Shown here piece by piece: positions 43,402-52,818 of a stretch of 64,000 bases of DNA (positions are counted from its first letter, which is position 1; each line of letters begins with the position of its first letter). Both the position numbers and the translations under genes were made by a program. The stretch covers positions 1-64,000 of the forward strand of contig NZ_JAGMUO010000012.1 in the NCBI RefSeq assembly GCF_019049325.1. The letters are read 5' to 3'. The notes under the pieces are model-generated. The model saw only the letters and a program-made list of their open reading frames with translations. It did no database searches and was not told the DNA's origin. The stretch is from Streptomyces sp. AC512_CC834 (GTDB taxonomy: Bacteria; Actinomycetota; Actinomycetes; Streptomycetales; Streptomycetaceae).

Positions 43402-45198
43402 TCAGAACTCCGCCAGGGGGTTCTTGAGGCTGCCGATCAGTTGGAGCGCGCCGGACGGATCGGCCAGGTCCACCATCTGCCGGTTGTCGCGCAACTGGAG
43501 CCGGTTGAGGCAGGACAGCGCGAACTCGGGCGCGAACATGTCGTACCGGGCGAACTTGTCGGCCAGCTCCGGCACCGACGCCTGGTACTCGCGGGTGACC
43601 TCGGCGACCGTCCGCCAGAAGGCGTCCTCCTCGACGATCCCCTCGCCCGCGAGGTTCGCGGCGAGGAAACGGAAGAAGCAGTCGAAGACGTCCGTGAAGA
43701 CCGACAGGAGCTTCTTGTCGTCCGGCACGTCCACCGCGATGCGGGCCACCTCCGGCGGCAGCACCGCGTCCGGGTCCAGCACCGCGATCTCCTCCGCGAT
43801 GTCCTTGTAGATCGCGCGCCGCACCACCCCGTCCTCAAGGACGAGGATCACGTTCTCGCCGTGCGGCATGTACACCAGGTCGTAGGCGTAGAAGCTGTGC
43901 AGCAGCGGGACGTAGTAGGCCCGCAGGTAGTGCCGCAGCCACTCGGTGGGCGTGAGCCCGGACCGCTCGATCAGCGCGCCCGCGAAGGAGGCGCCGTCGT
44001 GGTCGACGTGGACGAGGGAGGCCATGGTGGCGAGGGACTCGCCGTCCCGGAGGGAGGGCACCGGGCTCTCCCGCCACAGCGCCGCCAGCATCTTGCGGTA
44101 CGGGGAGTAGCGGTCGGTGGCCCGCTCGTACTCCAGGTGCCGGTAGCCGACGGCCGCCCGCTCCCGGATGATGCTCAGCCCCGTGGCCTTCAGCATCGGG
44201 TCGCCCTCGATCAGCCGGGCGAGCCAGTCGTTGATGGCCGGGGTGGCCTCCATGTACGCCGCCGACAGGCCGCGCATGAAGCCCATGTTGAGGACGGACA
44301 GGGCCGTCTTCACGTAGTGCTTCTCGGGGTGCGAGGCGTTGAAGAAGGTACGGATGGACTGCTGGGCCAGGTACGCGTCGTCGCCCTCGCCGAGGCAGAC
44401 CAGGTGCCCGCGGGCGACCTCGGCGGCGAAGGTGACGGTGAGCTTGTTCCACCACTGCCAGGGGTGGACCGGGATGAGCAGGTAGTCGGCCGGGTCCAGG
44501 CCGCGCTCGCGCAGGACGCCGTGGAACCGGTCGACGGTCTCGCCGCCCAGCTCGTCCCGTACGAAGGACTCGTACTCGATGCCCGCGCCCGCCGTGAACG
44601 CCGCCCGCGAGCGGTGCGCCGCCAGCCACACCAGGCGGACCGGGCTCGCGGTCTCGGGTGCGTACGACAGGTACTCGTGGACGCCGAAGCCCAGCCGGCC
44701 GTTGTTGGCGACGAAGCAGGGGTGGCCCTCGGTCATGCCGGTCTCGACGGCCTGGAAGTCGGACCGAGCCAGTTCGGCGGAGGTGAGCTGCGGCTTGGTG
44801 AGCTTGTAGCAGGTGCCGGAGAGGGTGGAGGAGATCTCCTCCAGGTAGACGGGCAGGATCTCCTCGCTCAGACCCAGCGTCTCCTTCAGCTCGATGAAGA
44901 AGTCCAGTGCGGCGAGCGGCAGTTCGTTGCCGTCGCGGTGACGGGTGATCGAGTCGGCGTCCACCTGCCAGTGGTCCAGGGCGCGGACGGTCGCGGTGAA
45001 GCGGTAGACGGTCTGGCCGTCGTCGCTGCGGACGACGTAAGTCTGCCCGGCTTGCCCGTCCGGCTTCGGCTCAGGCTCCGGCTCGGGGGTCAGGAGCCGC
45101 TCGTGCGTGAACTCGGCGAGTGCCTTGCGGATCAGCAGGCGGTTGGCCCGCTCCCAGCGTTCGGGGGAGAGGTGGGCGACGGCGTCGGCGAGGGTCAT
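43402..45198 (-). CDS. desD: NIS siderophore synthetase DesD
   Basis: 598 aa, IucA/IucC superfamily: N-terminal GMTEGHPCFVANNGRLGFG (ATP/substrate region), LLIPVHPWQWWNKL, and the C-terminal FhuF-like part with YMPHGENVILVLEDG. In Streptomyces DesD condenses N-hydroxy-N-succinyl/acetyl-cadaverine units into desferrioxamine E/B trimers. The ATG overlaps the desC stop by 4 bp (ATGA). Last gene of the desABCD operon. Confidence 0.96.
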   Translation of the reverse strand: MTLADAVAHLSPERWERANRLLIRKALAEFTHERLLTPEPEPEPKPDGQAGQTYVVRSDDGQTVYRFTATVRALDHWQVDADSITRHRDGNELPLAALDFFIELKETLGLSEEILPVYLEEISSTLSGTCYKLTKPQLTSAELARSDFQAVETGMTEGHPCFVANNGRLGFGVHEYLSYAPETASPVRLVWLAAHRSRAAFTAGAGIEYESFVRDELGGETVDRFHGVLRERGLDPADYLLIPVHPWQWWNKLTVTFAAEVARGHLVCLGEGDDAYLAQQSIRTFFNASHPEKHYVKTALSVLNMGFMRGLSAAYMEATPAINDWLARLIEGDPMLKATGLSIIRERAAVGYRHLEYERATDRYSPYRKMLAALWRESPVPSLRDGESLATMASLVHVDHDGASFAGALIERSGLTPTEWLRHYLRAYYVPLLHSFYAYDLVYMPHGENVILVLEDGVVRRAIYKDIAEEIAVLDPDAVLPPEVARIAVDVPDDKKLLSVFTDVFDCFFRFLAANLAGEGIVEEDAFWRTVAEVTREYQASVPELADKFARYDMFAPEFALSCLNRLQLRDNRQMVDLADPSGALQLIGSLKNPLAEF

Positions 45199-45743
45199 GC
45201 GGACACCGCCCTCTCGAACTGCTCGCGGGTGCAGAAGCTCAACAAGGCCTTCTTCTCCGGCTTCTGGATCTCGCGCTCGGGCACGAATCCGACGGCTGCG
45301 TTCAGGGCGTGGACGGCAGTGTTGGTGACGTCCGGTTCGACGACGACCCGCGTGGTGGCCGGGTCGGCGAAGAGTGCGGCCATGACGGTGGTGATCACGG
45401 CCCGGGTGAAGCCGTGCACGGGCCGGTCGGTGGGCGCGACCAGGAAGTGCATGCCGACATCGCCCGGCTCGGGCTCGTACAGCCCGACCAGCTCGCGGTG
45501 GGCCGGGTCGTAGCGCTCCATCAGGAAGGCGGGGACGCCGTCGTGCAGGCCGAGGTGGGCGTCCTGGTGCTCGTCGGCGGCCAGCTCCATGTACGCCCGC
45601 TCGACGTCGACCAGTTTCGCCTCCTGCATCATCCAGAACGCGGACTTGGGGTGGGTGAGCCAGCCGTGCAGCAGCTCGGCGTCCGTCAGGGGGTCGAGGG
45701 GGCGCAGGGTCAGCGCGCCGATCGCGCTGGTGGCGGTGCTCAT
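45195..45743 (-). CDS. desC: N-hydroxycadaverine acyltransferase DesC
   Basis: 182 aa, GNAT/IucB-like acyltransferase: [27 protein letters not shown] start and the [30 protein letters not shown] acyl-CoA-binding part. Transfers acetyl or succinyl to N-hydroxycadaverine. Overlaps desB and desD by 4 bp on each side, showing tight translational coupling. Confidence 0.95.
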   Translation of the reverse strand: MSTATSAIGALTLRPLDPLTDAELLHGWLTHPKSAFWMMQEAKLVDVERAYMELAADEHQDAHLGLHDGVPAFLMERYDPAHRELVGLYEPEPGDVGMHFLVAPTDRPVHGFTRAVITTVMAALFADPATTRVVVEPDVTNTAVHALNAAVGFVPEREIQKPEKKALLSFCTREQFERAVSA

Positions 45744-47020
45744 GCGGCGAACTCCTGGAACGCGATCGTCTTCTCGACCGGGTAGTACTCGGTGCCGAGC
45801 AGCTCCCGGACGATGAAGCTGTTGCGGTAGGCGCCCATGCCCAGGTCGGGGCTGGTGACGCTGTGCGCGTGGACCCCCGCGTTCTGCAGGAACACTCCGC
45901 CGCCCGTGACGTCGACGGCGTAGTTGCGGGCGATGTCGAAGTTGCCCCGGGAGTCGTAACGCAGCCGCTCCCGAACGGGCTTGAGGAACTCGGGCTCGGC
46001 GTACCGGTAGCCGGTGGCCAGGACCAGCCCCTCGGTCTCGATCTCGAAGCCCTTGCCCTGCTCCTCCTGCCGGAAGCCCAGCGTGTACGTTCCGTCCGCG
46101 TACCGGGCGCCGGTCAGCGCGGAGTTGGTGAGCAGACGGGTGGGGACCGGGCCGCCGAGCCTCTTCTGGTAGAGCAGGTCGAAGATCTCGTCGATCAGGT
46201 CGCCGTCGATGCCCTTGAACAGGCCCTTCTGCTCGCCGGTGAGGCGGTAGCGGGTCTCCTCGGGCAGCGCGTGGTAGTAGTCCACGTACTCCGGGGACGT
46301 CATCTCCAGCGTGAGCTTGGTGTATTCGAGGGGGAAGAAGCGCGGGGACCGGGTGACCCAGTTGAGCTGGTATCCGTGGACGTCGATCTCGCTCAGCAGG
46401 TCCTGGTAGATCTCGGCGGCGGACTGGCCGCTGCCGACCAGCGTGATCGACTTCTTCTTCACCAGCTCCGCCCGGTGCTGGACGTACCGGGAGTTGTGGA
46501 GGAAGTCACCGGCCAGGCCCCGGCAGGCGTCCGGGATGTGCGGCGGGGTGCCGGTGCCGAGGACCAGGCGGCGGGCGCGGTAGGTGTCGCCGGACGTGGT
46601 GGCGACGGCGTACAGCTCGTCGCGCTCGTCGTACGTCACCTCGGTGACCGTGGTGGAGAAGCGGACGCTGCCGAGTTTGTGCGCGGCCCAGCGGCAGTAG
46701 TCGTCGTACTCGACGCGCAGGGGGTAGAAGTTCTCGCGGATGTAGAACGAGTACAGCCGACCCTTCTCCTTCAGGTAGTTGAGGAAGGAGTACGGGGAGG
46801 TCGGGTCGGCGAGGGTGACCAGGTCCGACATGAACGGGGTCTGGAGGTGCGCGCCGTCCAGGAACATGCCGGCGTGCCACTCGAAGTCCGGCTTGGACTC
46901 CAGGAAGACGCCGTTCAGCTCGGCGATCGGCTCGGTGAGGCAGGCGAGGCCGAGGTTGAAGGGGCCGAGGCCGATCCCCACGAAGTCGTACGGTGCACTG
47001 GCTTCAGGAAGCGCGGTCAA
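45740..47020 (-). CDS. desB: Cadaverine N-monooxygenase DesB
   Basis: 426 aa. FAD-binding [14 protein letters not shown] at the N-terminus, NADPH-binding [18 protein letters not shown] near residue 195, and the C-terminal [13 protein letters not shown] of siderophore amine hydroxylases (IucD type). The start is TTG 47020 with GGAGAG 4-5 bp upstream, overlapping the desA stop by 17 bp. Hydroxylates cadaverine in desferrioxamine synthesis. Confidence 0.95.
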   Translation of the reverse strand: MTALPEASAPYDFVGIGLGPFNLGLACLTEPIAELNGVFLESKPDFEWHAGMFLDGAHLQTPFMSDLVTLADPTSPYSFLNYLKEKGRLYSFYIRENFYPLRVEYDDYCRWAAHKLGSVRFSTTVTEVTYDERDELYAVATTSGDTYRARRLVLGTGTPPHIPDACRGLAGDFLHNSRYVQHRAELVKKKSITLVGSGQSAAEIYQDLLSEIDVHGYQLNWVTRSPRFFPLEYTKLTLEMTSPEYVDYYHALPEETRYRLTGEQKGLFKGIDGDLIDEIFDLLYQKRLGGPVPTRLLTNSALTGARYADGTYTLGFRQEEQGKGFEIETEGLVLATGYRYAEPEFLKPVRERLRYDSRGNFDIARNYAVDVTGGGVFLQNAGVHAHSVTSPDLGMGAYRNSFIVRELLGTEYYPVEKTIAFQEFAA

Positions 47021-48446
47021 GGGACTCTCCCAGGTACTGCTCGGCGTGGCCGGCGATCAGGTCGAGGACGGCGGCGATGTCGGCCGCGGTCGTCTCGGGG
47101 TTGAGCAGGGTGAACTTCAGGTAGTGCCGTCCGGCCACCTTGGTGCCCGCGACCACGGCGTCGCCGGAGGCGAACAGGGCCTTGCGGGCGTACAGGTTGG
47201 CGCGGTCGATCTCGGCGGGGTCGGTGACGGCCGCCGGTATGCAGCGGAAGACCAGGGTGGACAGCGACGGTTCGACCACGACGTCGAAGCGCGGGTCGGC
47301 GGCGAGCAGTTTCCAGCCCTCTACGGTGAGGTCGCACACCTCGTCGAAGAGCTGTCCGATGCCGTCGGCGCCCATCACGCGCAGCGTCATCCACAGCTTG
47401 AGCGCGTCGAAGCGGCGGGTGGTCTGGAGGGACTTGTCCACCTGGTTGGGGATGCGTTCCTGGACCATGCGGCGCGGGTTGAGGTACTCCGCGTGGTAGG
47501 TGGCGTGGCGCAGCGTGGCCGCGTCCCTGACCAGCACGGCCGACGAGCTCACCGGCTGGAAGAACGACTTGTGGTAGTCCACGGTGACCGAGTCGGCCCG
47601 CTCGATGCCGGTGAGGCGGTCCCGGTGCTTCAGGGAGGCGAGCAGTCCGCAGCCGTAGGCCGCGTCGACGTGCATCCACACGCCGTACTGCTCGCACAGC
47701 CCGGCGATCTCCGGCAGCGGGTCGATGGAGCCGAAGTCGGTGGTTCCGGCGGTGGCGACGACGGCCATGGGGACGAGGCCGTCCTTCGCGCAGCGCTCCA
47801 GTTCACGGGCGAGGGCGACGGTCTGCAGCCGCTTGTCGTGGTCGACGGGGATCGAGACGACGGCGTCCGGGCCGAGGCCGAGCAGTTTCGCCGACTTCTT
47901 CACGCTGAAGTGGCTGACCTCGGAGGCGAAGACGCGCAGGTCGGCGAAGGACTCGGCCTTCGCCTCCTCGCGGGCCAGCAGCAGCGCCTGGAGGTTGGAC
48001 TGGGTGCCGCCGGAGGTGAACACGCCGTCGGCGGCGGGGCCGAGGCCGATCCGGGCGGTGGTCCAGTCGATCAGTTTCCGCTCGATGAGCGTGCCGCCGG
48101 CCGACTGGTCCCAGGTGTCCAGGGAGGAGTTGACGGCGGTCAGGACCGTCTCGCCGAGCAACGCCGGTATGACGACCGGGCAGTTGAGGTGGGCGAGGTA
48201 GCGGGGGTGGTGGAAGTAGACGGCGTCACGGAGGTAGACGTCCTCCAGCTCGTCGAGGACGGCGGCCGTGTCGTGCAGGGGCCGGTCGAGGTCGATCGCG
48301 TCGATGCGGGGGGAGAGGGCGTCGGCCGTGACGCCGGTGAACGGGCGGTCGGTGGTGGCGATTCTGGCGGCCACCCGCTCGACTCCTTCGGTCACGGAGC
48401 GGCGGTACTGCTCCGCGGTGGTGTCGTTGAGCAGGTGCGAGCGCAT
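47004..48446 (-). CDS. desA: Lysine decarboxylase DesA
   Basis: 480 aa, group II PLP decarboxylase: [25 protein letters not shown], and the Schiff-base Lys in [13 protein letters not shown]. Makes cadaverine from lysine as the first step of desferrioxamine synthesis. First gene of desABCD; ATG 48446 lies 72 bp from a DmdR-type iron box, so the operon should be iron-repressed. Confidence 0.96.
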   Translation of the reverse strand: MRSHLLNDTTAEQYRRSVTEGVERVAARIATTDRPFTGVTADALSPRIDAIDLDRPLHDTAAVLDELEDVYLRDAVYFHHPRYLAHLNCPVVIPALLGETVLTAVNSSLDTWDQSAGGTLIERKLIDWTTARIGLGPAADGVFTSGGTQSNLQALLLAREEAKAESFADLRVFASEVSHFSVKKSAKLLGLGPDAVVSIPVDHDKRLQTVALARELERCAKDGLVPMAVVATAGTTDFGSIDPLPEIAGLCEQYGVWMHVDAAYGCGLLASLKHRDRLTGIERADSVTVDYHKSFFQPVSSSAVLVRDAATLRHATYHAEYLNPRRMVQERIPNQVDKSLQTTRRFDALKLWMTLRVMGADGIGQLFDEVCDLTVEGWKLLAADPRFDVVVEPSLSTLVFRCIPAAVTDPAEIDRANLYARKALFASGDAVVAGTKVAGRHYLKFTLLNPETTAADIAAVLDLIAGHAEQYLGESLDRAS

Positions 48447-48517
48447 GTGGGGGTCCTCCGGTGGGGACGGTCCGAGAGGGGGATGGGCTGGGGGCGGGCC
48501 GGAGCCCTTGATTCAAC

Positions 48518-48536
48518 TTAGGTGAGCCTAACCTAA
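48518..48536. promoter_or_regulatory. Iron box upstream of desA
   Basis: TTAGGTGAGCCTAACCTAA: 19-bp palindrome typical of DtxR/DmdR1 operators, with TTAGGT arms on both sides. Lies 72-90 bp before the desA start. Confidence 0.92.
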
Positions 48537-48621
48537 GTCACCTTGCCCAAACACATGCCTGTGCGTGACTGCCGTCACTGCCGTCACTGCGGCCTCGTGT
48601 GTGCGGTGTGCGGTGCGGTCG

Positions 48622-49482
48622 TCAGCCCTGCTCGCGGAGTTGTTCCTCCGTCAGACCCCGGCGCCAGTAGCCGACGAAGGTGACGCGGCGCCGGTCGATG
48701 CCGCGCTCGCCGACGAAATGCCGCCGCAGTCGCTTGACGCACCCGGACTCGCCCGCGATCCAGACGTAGGGGTGCTCGGCGGGCGGGAGTCGGGCGTCGC
48801 GGAGGGTGGCGAGGGTCGCCTCGGGCCCGCTGGTGGCGTCTCCGACCAGCCAGGTGACTTCGGCGTCCGCGGCCGTGTCGAGGTCCTGTACGTCCTCGGC
48901 GTGCGGCACTTCCAGCCAGACCCGGGCGCGGGTGCCGGCCGGCAGCGACTCCACGGCGGCGCACGCGGCCGGTACGGCGGTCTCGTCGCCCCAGATCACC
49001 ACCAGGTCGGTGTCCTCGGGCGGCCGGAAGCGGATCGCCCGGTTGTCGGCGACCGCGGGGCCCAGTACCAGCACGCGGTCGCCGGGGGCGGCGTCGGCGG
49101 CCCAGCGCGCGGCGGGACCGGCCTGGAGCCCCGACCCGGGTTCGACGCCGTGCAGGACGAAGTCGATGTCGATCTCGGTGGTGTGCCCGTCGTCGTCCCG
49201 GCGCAGCGACCGCAGCGTGTACGAGCGCATCACCGCCCGTACGTCGTCCGGCAGGTCGCGCCAGCCCTGCCACCAGCCCTCGCCCAGCTCCACGGGCACC
49301 GCGGGCGCCGCCTGCCCCGGGTGCGGCAGGAACAGCGACAGCGACTGGTCGAGGCCGTCGGAGTGGAAGGCGCGCAGGTCGGTCCCCGCGAAGGTGACCC
49401 GGGCCAGGGACGGGCCGAGCCGCCTCGTCCGTACGACCTGGAGGGAGAAGAAACGGAACGGGGCGGCGACGGCCGTCGTCAT
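48622..49482 (-). CDS. Siderophore-interacting protein (FAD-dependent ferric reductase)
   Basis: 286 aa from ATG 49482 with CGGAG upstream; the longer open frame runs into desE and is non-coding. SIP/ViuB family: N-terminal FAD domain with MRSYTLRSLR, LDIDFVLHG-like strand (EIDIDFVLHGVEPGSG), and a C-terminal domain with VVIWGDETAVPAACA and WIAGESGCVKRLRRHFV. Reduces ferric siderophore to release iron in the cytoplasm. 26 bp downstream of desE, in the same operon. Confidence 0.93.
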   Translation of the reverse strand: MTTAVAAPFRFFSLQVVRTRRLGPSLARVTFAGTDLRAFHSDGLDQSLSLFLPHPGQAAPAVPVELGEGWWQGWRDLPDDVRAVMRSYTLRSLRRDDDGHTTEIDIDFVLHGVEPGSGLQAGPAARWAADAAPGDRVLVLGPAVADNRAIRFRPPEDTDLVVIWGDETAVPAACAAVESLPAGTRARVWLEVPHAEDVQDLDTAADAEVTWLVGDATSGPEATLATLRDARLPPAEHPYVWIAGESGCVKRLRRHFVGERGIDRRRVTFVGYWRRGLTEEQLREQG

Positions 49483-49508
49483 GAGGGGCTCCGGAGAAAG
49501 GTGGTGGG

Positions 49509-50561
49509 TCAGCCGACCTTCTTGGCGTTCTCGATCGCCTCGGCCAGGTTGTCCAGCAGCGGCGTGCACTTGTCGTAGGACAGGATCGGCTCGGGGGAGC
49601 GGGAGATGACCTGGCCGGCCTTGACCGCGGGGAGCTGCTTCCAGGTGCCCTCGGTGATGTCCGCGGGCTGGATGGTCGAGGCGCGGTCGTCCATGATGAT
49701 GACGTCCGCCGGGTACTTGTCGACGTTCTCCCAGCTCAGGCTCTCGAACCAGCCGCCGGTCGCCTTCTTGGCCTCCTCGGGGGGCTCGACGAAGTTCACG
49801 CCGAGGGCCTTGAAGTACTCCAGGTCCACGGAGAGGTTGGTGCCGGAGACGTAGAACAGGTCGGGGCTCGCGGAGCCGGCCAGCACCCTGATCTCGGGCT
49901 TGGCCTTGGCGGCCGCGCGCAGCCGGGCGGCGGCCTTGTCGAAGGCGGCCTTGGCGTCGGTGACCTTCTTGGCCTTCATGTCCGCGCCGAGCGACTCGGC
50001 CAGCTCCCACATGCGCTGGAGCGGCTTGGTGAGCTGGCGGTCGAAGACCGAGATCGCCACGCTCGGGGCGAGCTTGGCGACCTTGTCCTTGGACTCCTCC
50101 GGGACGGACCAGAGGGTGCCCGCGGTGTCGAACGTCGTGGTGATGAGCACCTCGGGGGCGAGGGCCGCGTACTTCTCGACGTTGAGCTTGCCCCACGCGT
50201 TGCCGAGGACGGTGACCTTGTCCACGTCGAGGTCGCCGGCCTGCACGTCGGGCTTGCCGTCCTCGGTCGTGGTGGGCCCGAAGACGCCCTTGACCTCGAT
50301 GCCGTAGTCGAACAGGGCGGCGGCGACACCGGTGAAGGCGACGATGTTCGTCGGCACCTTGTCCAGCTTCACGGTCGTGCCGCGGTCGTCCTTGAAGGAC
50401 CAGGGGCCGGACTTGGCGGCGCCGCCGCCCGTCCCGTCGTCCGAGCCACCGCTCTTCGCGTCGTCGTCGCCGCAGGCCGCGAGCACGGCACCGAGGCCGA
50501 GGGCGCCGCCGGCGGCGAGGATTCCGCGGCGGGTCGGGTGGGTGACTCTGGCGTTGGACAT
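49509..50561 (-). CDS. desE: Ferrioxamine-binding lipoprotein DesE
   Basis: 350 aa. Signal with twin Arg (TRRGILAAGGALG) and lipobox LAAC (C30), so probably Tat-exported and lipidated. FepB/BtuF-type binding protein: VPTNIVAFTG, a helical backbone between the two lobes, VIIMDDRAS near the C-terminus. It binds desferrioxamines for import. The gene is near desABCD and has its own iron box. Confidence 0.93.
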   Translation of the reverse strand: MSNARVTHPTRRGILAAGGALGLGAVLAACGDDDAKSGGSDDGTGGGAAKSGPWSFKDDRGTTVKLDKVPTNIVAFTGVAAALFDYGIEVKGVFGPTTTEDGKPDVQAGDLDVDKVTVLGNAWGKLNVEKYAALAPEVLITTTFDTAGTLWSVPEESKDKVAKLAPSVAISVFDRQLTKPLQRMWELAESLGADMKAKKVTDAKAAFDKAAARLRAAAKAKPEIRVLAGSASPDLFYVSGTNLSVDLEYFKALGVNFVEPPEEAKKATGGWFESLSWENVDKYPADVIIMDDRASTIQPADITEGTWKQLPAVKAGQVISRSPEPILSYDKCTPLLDNLAEAIENAKKVG

Positions 50562-50617
50562 GGTGGTGGCTGCCTTCGAACGGTGCGGAGCGTCGCGCCC
50601 TGCGGGACAATTCGAAG

Positions 50618-50636
50618 GTAGGTTAGCCTAACCTCA
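50618..50636. promoter_or_regulatory. Iron box upstream of desE
   Basis: GTAGGTTAGCCTAACCTCA with a core of perfect 7-bp arms (AGGTTAG / CTAACCT); lies 57-75 bp before the desE start. Confidence 0.92.
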
Positions 50637-50689
50637 GATCTTGTCCAGAGGCGGGGCAGGTCCGGCCCCGCCCCGCATCGGGCCGTGCC

Positions 50690-51850
50690 TCAGCTCACCA
50701 GACCCAACTCCCGCGCGATCAGCATCCGCTGGACCTCGCTGGTGCCCTCGCCGATCTCCAGGATCTTCGCGTCCCGCCACATGCGGGCCACCGGGTACTC
50801 GTTCATGAAGCCGTAGCCGCCGTGGATCTGCGTGGCGTCCCGGGCATTGTCCACGGCGACCGTCGACGAGTACAGCTTCGCCAGCGCCGCCTCCTTCTTG
50901 AAGGGTTCGCCCGTCACCAGGCGCGAGGCCGCGTCGCGCCAGGCGAGGCGGGACGTGTGGGCCTTCATCTCCATGTCGGCGATCTTGAACTGGATGGCCT
51001 GGTTGGCGCCGATGGGCTTGCCGAAGGCGTGACGTTCCTTCGCGTAGGTGAGCGACTCGTCCACGCAGCCCTGTGCGAGCCCCGTGCCCAGCGCGGCGAT
51101 GGCGATGCGGCCCTCGTCCAGGATGCGCAGGAACTGCGCGTAGCCGCGCCCCCGCTCGCCCAGCAGGTTCGCCGCCGGGACCCGGACGTCGGAGAAGGAC
51201 AGCTCACGGGTGTCCGACGCGTTCCAGCCGACCTTCGAGTACGGGGCGGCCACCGTGAAGCCCGGGGTGCCCGACGGGACGATGATCGCCGAGATCAGGG
51301 GCCTGCCGTCGGGCTTGCGGCCGGTCACCGCCGTGACCGTGACCAGGCCCGTGATGTCCGTGCCCGAGTTGGTGATGAAGCACTTGGTGCCGTTGATGAC
51401 CCACTCGTTCGTGGCCTCGTCCAGGCGGGCCGTGGTGCGGGTCGCGCCCGCGTCACTGCCGCCGTCCGGTTCCGTCAGGCCGAACGCGCCCAGGATCTCG
51501 CCCGAGCACAGCCGGGGCAGCCACGTGCGCTTCTGCTCCTCGGTGCCGAACAGGTGGACCGGCATCGCGCCCAGCGAGACGCCCGCCTCCAGCGTGATCG
51601 CCACCGACGAGTCCACCCGGGCCAGCTCCTCCAGGGCCACGCCCAGGGCGAAGTAGTCGCCGCCCATGCCGCCGTACTCCTCCGGGAACGGCAGCCCGAA
51701 CAGCCCCATGCGGCCCATCTCGCGGACTATCTCGTACGGGAACTCGTGCCGCTCGTAGAAGTCGCCGATCTTCGGCGCCACCACGTCGTGCGCGAACTGT
51801 TCGACCGTGCGGCGCAGTTCTTCCAGTTCGGGGGAGAGCTTGTGGTCCAT
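50690..51850 (-). CDS. Acyl-CoA dehydrogenase (isovaleryl-CoA type)
   Basis: 386 aa from ATG 51850, 5 bp after the HMG-CoA lyase stop. FAD/substrate motifs: GAFGLTEPDGGSDAG, CFITNSG, and the C-terminal QIHGGYGFMNEYPVARMWRDAKILEIGEGTSEVQRMLIAREL. The catalytic base Glu is in the expected EIGEGTSE region. Last gene of a four-gene leucine/isovalerate operon, so isovaleryl-CoA is the likely substrate; short branched acyl-CoAs are also possible. Confidence 0.92.
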   Translation of the reverse strand: MDHKLSPELEELRRTVEQFAHDVVAPKIGDFYERHEFPYEIVREMGRMGLFGLPFPEEYGGMGGDYFALGVALEELARVDSSVAITLEAGVSLGAMPVHLFGTEEQKRTWLPRLCSGEILGAFGLTEPDGGSDAGATRTTARLDEATNEWVINGTKCFITNSGTDITGLVTVTAVTGRKPDGRPLISAIIVPSGTPGFTVAAPYSKVGWNASDTRELSFSDVRVPAANLLGERGRGYAQFLRILDEGRIAIAALGTGLAQGCVDESLTYAKERHAFGKPIGANQAIQFKIADMEMKAHTSRLAWRDAASRLVTGEPFKKEAALAKLYSSTVAVDNARDATQIHGGYGFMNEYPVARMWRDAKILEIGEGTSEVQRMLIARELGLVS

Positions 51851-51855
51851 GTCGT

Positions 51856-52818
51856 TCACGACTCCTGGTGGGAGAGGGCTCGTACGGTGCGGGACGGGCT
51901 GGGTCGGCCCAGGTGGGCGGCCATCCAGACGCTGGTGGCGACGAGACGGTCGAGGTCGACCCCGGTGTCGATGCCGAGGCCGCGCAGCATCCACACGAGG
52001 TCTTCGGTGGCGAGGTTGCCGGTGGCGGACTTCGCGAACGGGCAGCCGCCGAGGCCGCCGGCGGAGGCGTCGACGGTCGTCACACCGTGCCGCAGGGCGG
52101 TGAGGGTGTTGGACAGGGCCTGGCCGTAGGTGTCGTGGAAGTGGACGCCGATCCGGTCCACGGGGACACCGGCCCCGTCCAGCGCGGTCAGCAGCGCGCT
52201 CACGTGCCCCGGGGTCGCGACCCCGATGGTGTCGCCGAGGCTCAGTTCGTCGCAGCCCATGTCCAGCAGGGCCCGGCAGACCCGCACCACCTGGGGGACC
52301 GGGACCGGGCCCTCCCACGGGTCGCCGAAGCACATCGACAGGTAGCCACGGACGCGGATGCCGTCCGCTTCCTTGGCCCGGGCCACCACCGGCTCGAACA
52401 TCGCCAGTGCCTCGTCCACCGTGCGGTTGAGGTTGGCCTTGGCGAAGGACTCCGTGGCGCTGGCGAAGACGGCCACGCTCCGGGCGCCCAGCGCCAGGGC
52501 GCGGTCCAGGCCGCGCTCGTTGGGCACCAGGACCGGAAGCGACACCGGCAGCGACACCGACAGGTCGGACACCTGCGGGAAGAGGTCCTCGGCATCCGCC
52601 AACTGGGGGACCCACTTCGGGTGGACGAAGCTCGTCGCCTCGATCGTGGTCAGGCCCGTGCCGGCCAGCCTGCGGATGAACTCCGCCTTGACGGCCGTCG
52701 GCACGGTCGCCTTCTCGTTCTGCAGTCCGTCGCGCGCGCCGACCTCGTGGATGCGGACGCGGGCGGGCAGGCCCTCGGCCGGTACGGCCATGGGGAGGCC
52801 CAGTTCCGGGGCGTTCAT
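51856..52818 (-). CDS. Hydroxymethylglutaryl-CoA lyase
   Basis: 320 aa. HMGL-type aldolase barrel: [14 protein letters not shown] (the metal-binding Arg-Asp), [34 protein letters not shown], and the catalytic Cys region in [15 protein letters not shown]. Splits HMG-CoA to acetyl-CoA and acetoacetate, the last step of leucine breakdown. Starts in the ATGA overlap with the carboxylase stop. Confidence 0.94.
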   Translation of the reverse strand: MNAPELGLPMAVPAEGLPARVRIHEVGARDGLQNEKATVPTAVKAEFIRRLAGTGLTTIEATSFVHPKWVPQLADAEDLFPQVSDLSVSLPVSLPVLVPNERGLDRALALGARSVAVFASATESFAKANLNRTVDEALAMFEPVVARAKEADGIRVRGYLSMCFGDPWEGPVPVPQVVRVCRALLDMGCDELSLGDTIGVATPGHVSALLTALDGAGVPVDRIGVHFHDTYGQALSNTLTALRHGVTTVDASAGGLGGCPFAKSATGNLATEDLVWMLRGLGIDTGVDLDRLVATSVWMAAHLGRPSPSRTVRALSHQES

